DNA from: an uncultured Litoreibacter sp.
GTDB taxonomy: Bacteria > Pseudomonadota > Alphaproteobacteria > Rhodobacterales > Rhodobacteraceae
DNA: 64,000 nucleotides
Reading direction: 5' to 3'
Assembly: GCF_947487515.1 (NCBI RefSeq)
Contig: NZ_CANKWO010000003.1
Location: 265,103-329,102, forward strand
The notes below the pieces were generated by a model. That model was not told the DNA's origin. It searched no databases and saw nothing but the letters and a program-made list of their open reading frames with translations. Positions 62,577 through 64,000 of the stretch are shown here, piece after piece. Made by a program: the position numbers and the translations under genes. Position 1 is the stretch's first letter, and each line of letters begins with the position of its first letter.

Positions 62577-63527
62577 TCAACGCTCTTGCTGCAGGCTCTC
62601 GCCGCAATGAGGGCAGAAGCACATAGAGGCCTCTTTGCGAGAATTCTGAACATTTCTACGGATGGTTTGCGCGACGCGTTTGCTTAAACCAAGGTCGCGC
62701 CGAACCTTTTCAAATACCTCTTCATCTTCGGTGTCGACCTCGTCGTCATCCAGCACTGCACGCAACTTGTCCGCCAGCTCCTCGCGGGAGTGATGCAACC
62801 TGTCGGCAAGGCCGCTGGCCAGAATACCGGCAGGTAGGGCGGCCATGCCAATCCCCACAACGGCCACGAGAGATCCGAAAACCTGCCCCGCAGGGGTGAC
62901 GGGGGCCACGTCGCCGTAGCCCACAGTCGTCAATGTGGCCATGGCCCACCACATCGCGGCCGGAATGGAGCCGAACTTTTCGGGTTGGACTTCATGTTCC
63001 ACCAAATACGCCCCGCTTGCAGCGAGAATGAGCAACACGATCAATATGAAAAAGCCGGCAAAGAAGGCGTTGGCCTCTTCTTTGAAGACATCAAGCAACA
63101 CCGTCATGGCAGATGAATACCGCGTCAGCTTGAGGAACCGCAGCAGCCGCACGACCCGCAAAAAGCGTAGATCAAGTTTAAAGAAGAACCCAAGGTAGAA
63201 CGGCAGGATGGCCATAAGGTCAATCACCGCCATGGGAGACTTCATGTAACTTAGGCGCGGATTGGGGTGATCTTGATACTTGGGGTCCTCAACACTTGTC
63301 CAAACGCGCGCGAGATACTCAAGACTGAAGATCGCCATTGATATGACTTCAATCACCCAAAACGCAGCGTGAAATCGCGCGTCTATACTTTCCACGGTTT
63401 CCAATATGACAGCCGCCACATTGATCGCGATGAGCGCAATCAAAAACAGGTCTAGAAAACGGGCCAGCCAGTCTGATTTTTGATCAGGGTCGAGAAGTCG
63501 AAAGGCGGTTTTACGATATGTGTTCAA
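62577..63527 (-). CDS. Voltage-gated potassium channel-like ion transporter
   Basis: 316-aa six-helix channel subunit. The S4-type segment has regularly spaced arginines (LRFLRVVRLLRFLKLTR, about residues 120-136), and the filter is TTVGYGD (200-206), followed by S6 (VAVVGIGMAALPAGIL). The cytosolic tail is helical and ends in a C-x-C-x2-C zinc-ribbon-like CFCPHCGESL, unusual for this family. It forms a K+-selective tetramer; the activating signal is unknown. Single gene. Confidence 0.91.
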   Translation of the reverse strand: MNTYRKTAFRLLDPDQKSDWLARFLDLFLIALIAINVAAVILETVESIDARFHAAFWVIEVISMAIFSLEYLARVWTSVEDPKYQDHPNPRLSYMKSPMAVIDLMAILPFYLGFFFKLDLRFLRVVRLLRFLKLTRYSSAMTVLLDVFKEEANAFFAGFFILIVLLILAASGAYLVEHEVQPEKFGSIPAAMWWAMATLTTVGYGDVAPVTPAGQVFGSLVAVVGIGMAALPAGILASGLADRLHHSREELADKLRAVLDDDEVDTEDEEVFEKVRRDLGLSKRVAQTIRRNVQNSRKEASMCFCPHCGESLQQER

Positions 63528-63700
63528 TGTGCCGGTTCCAAATGTGTGTCCAAAGCGTAGCCTGAACTCTTCCGAAGGTTAATGGCCAAGTTATCGGGAA
63601 ATGTAGGGCGCAAAGGCCGGACAGTTTTTCGCGGGGGACTTCTGGAGGCTGAATCCAAAAGATGCAGTATTGCCCGTGTTACTATAGTTTGAGAATTTAC

Positions 63701-63949
63701 ATGTTTACCAAAAAAATCGCTGTTGCCATCGTCGGGATGTCTCTTTTGGCGTCCCCTGCCGTGGCCGGAAATACGACCATGAAAAACGATGCGGGCGACA
63801 AGATTCGGATTGCTTGCAAGGACAGTGGCTGCACTGTGAAAAGCAAGAAATCAGACGCCAAGAAATATGGCTTGGTCGAAAAGACCAAGGGCGGCGTGGA
63901 CACATTCAAAGCGCTTGAGGCGAAGTATCAAGGCTTGGGATACAAGTAA
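63701..63949 (+). CDS. Small secreted hypothetical protein
   Basis: 82-aa protein with a signal peptide (MFTKKIAVAIVGMSLLASPAVA, cut near residue 22). The mature ~60 residues are basic and hydrophilic, with two cysteines (IACKDSGCTVKSKKSD) that could form a disulfide. The ATG at 63701 is preferred over the one at 63662 because it starts the signal peptide directly. No known family. Nothing certain follows before the window end. Confidence 0.7.
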   Translation: MFTKKIAVAIVGMSLLASPAVAGNTTMKNDAGDKIRIACKDSGCTVKSKKSDAKKYGLVEKTKGGVDTFKALEAKYQGLGYK

Positions 63950-64000
63950 GCGACAAAACTGAAGGGGCAAGGACAAGGCTTTCGGCCTTACAGACTTGCC

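Noticed and set aside
63970-64000. Small hairpin AAGGC/GCCTT near the right edge
   Set aside because: Only five base pairs and no T run within the window.
1-64000. tRNA, rRNA, insertion sequence or prophage
   Set aside because: No cloverleaf-type TTCGA/TTCAA arms in a suitable context outside coding regions, no transposase or phage structural genes, and no terminal repeats were seen.

Overview
The window is a piece of chromosome from an alphaproteobacterium of the order Rhodobacterales, most likely a marine Roseobacter-group member. This rests on gene content and order: fabA-fabB-fabI, a GT14 glycosyltransferase with a DUF5928-type tail, lnt-metK-trmB with a SAM/SAH-type riboswitch ahead of metK, puuD/uraH urate degradation, glcDEF, and many RTX, OmpA and sulfotransferase genes. 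The DNA is moderately GC-rich, densely coding, and rich in 4-base ATGA stop/start overlaps. I see no rRNA, tRNA, CRISPR array, insertion sequence or prophage. Genus and species cannot be told from sequence reading alone.

Layout. 1-3454: unsaturated fatty acid synthesis (fabA, fabB, fabI), then an M50-type membrane protease. 3512-7177: a run of four genes, the last three linked by ATGA overlaps (2-haloacid dehalogenase, alpha/beta hydrolase, PLP-dependent threonine/serine dehydratase, endonuclease/exonuclease/phosphatase protein). 7146-9188 (minus): an MFS exporter and a PcaD-like hydrolase. 9323-12397: zinc alcohol dehydrogenase plus an enolase-superfamily sugar-acid dehydratase, with a convergent FadR-type regulator. 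12501-14884 (minus): two tandem OmpA-type lipoproteins and a short Ada-like protein. 14991-16635: nth and an adenosine kinase-like gene. 16704-20406: a sulfotransferase-Rieske oxygenase pair divergent from a GT14 glycosyltransferase. 20412-25025: HIT protein, membrane-anchored RTX protein, a small zinc-finger gene and polA. 25029-26730 (minus): LysE exporter, DUF2798, DUF1285.

26797-33520 is a MoxR/DUF58/BatA-DUF4159/membrane-protein operon, probably a chaperone-like system acting at the envelope. 34700-38590 is glcDEF (glycolate oxidase). 38768-41103 holds a secreted trypsin-like protease, an hsp20 gene with an apparent heat-shock promoter and ROSE-like RNA thermometer, and a possible glycosyltransferase. 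41217-51397 holds miaB, a two-gene envelope unit (OmpA protein plus lipoprotein), phoH, ybeY, corC and lnt, interrupted by a urate cluster (puuD, AroE-like gene, LysR regulator, uraH). 51411-53879 is the riboswitch, metK and trmB. 54025-55498 holds two small proteins and rpiB. 55499-57117 is an AT-richer insert with a perfect long inverted repeat and a DUF2235 lipase-like gene. 57221-62300 is aroA, two uncharacterised genes, a GFA protein, cmk and a secreted metacaspase-like protein. The window ends with a potassium channel and a small secreted protein.

The most useful observations beyond gene naming are regulatory. A 23-bp dyad (ATTGGTAA-N7-TTACCAAT) ahead of glcDEF shares a whole half-site and its spacing with a site ahead of the FadR-type regulator 22 kb away. 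A ROSE-like thermometer precedes hsp20. A SAM/SAH-type riboswitch precedes metK. A perfect 14-bp inverted repeat built from nested palindromes lies ahead of the DUF2235 gene. I found no clearly new multi-gene defence or mobile system. The best candidates for undescribed biology are the shared domain of the OmpA/lipoprotein pair, the metacaspase with a KPKVT-repeat tail, and the sulfotransferase-Rieske-GT14 locus.
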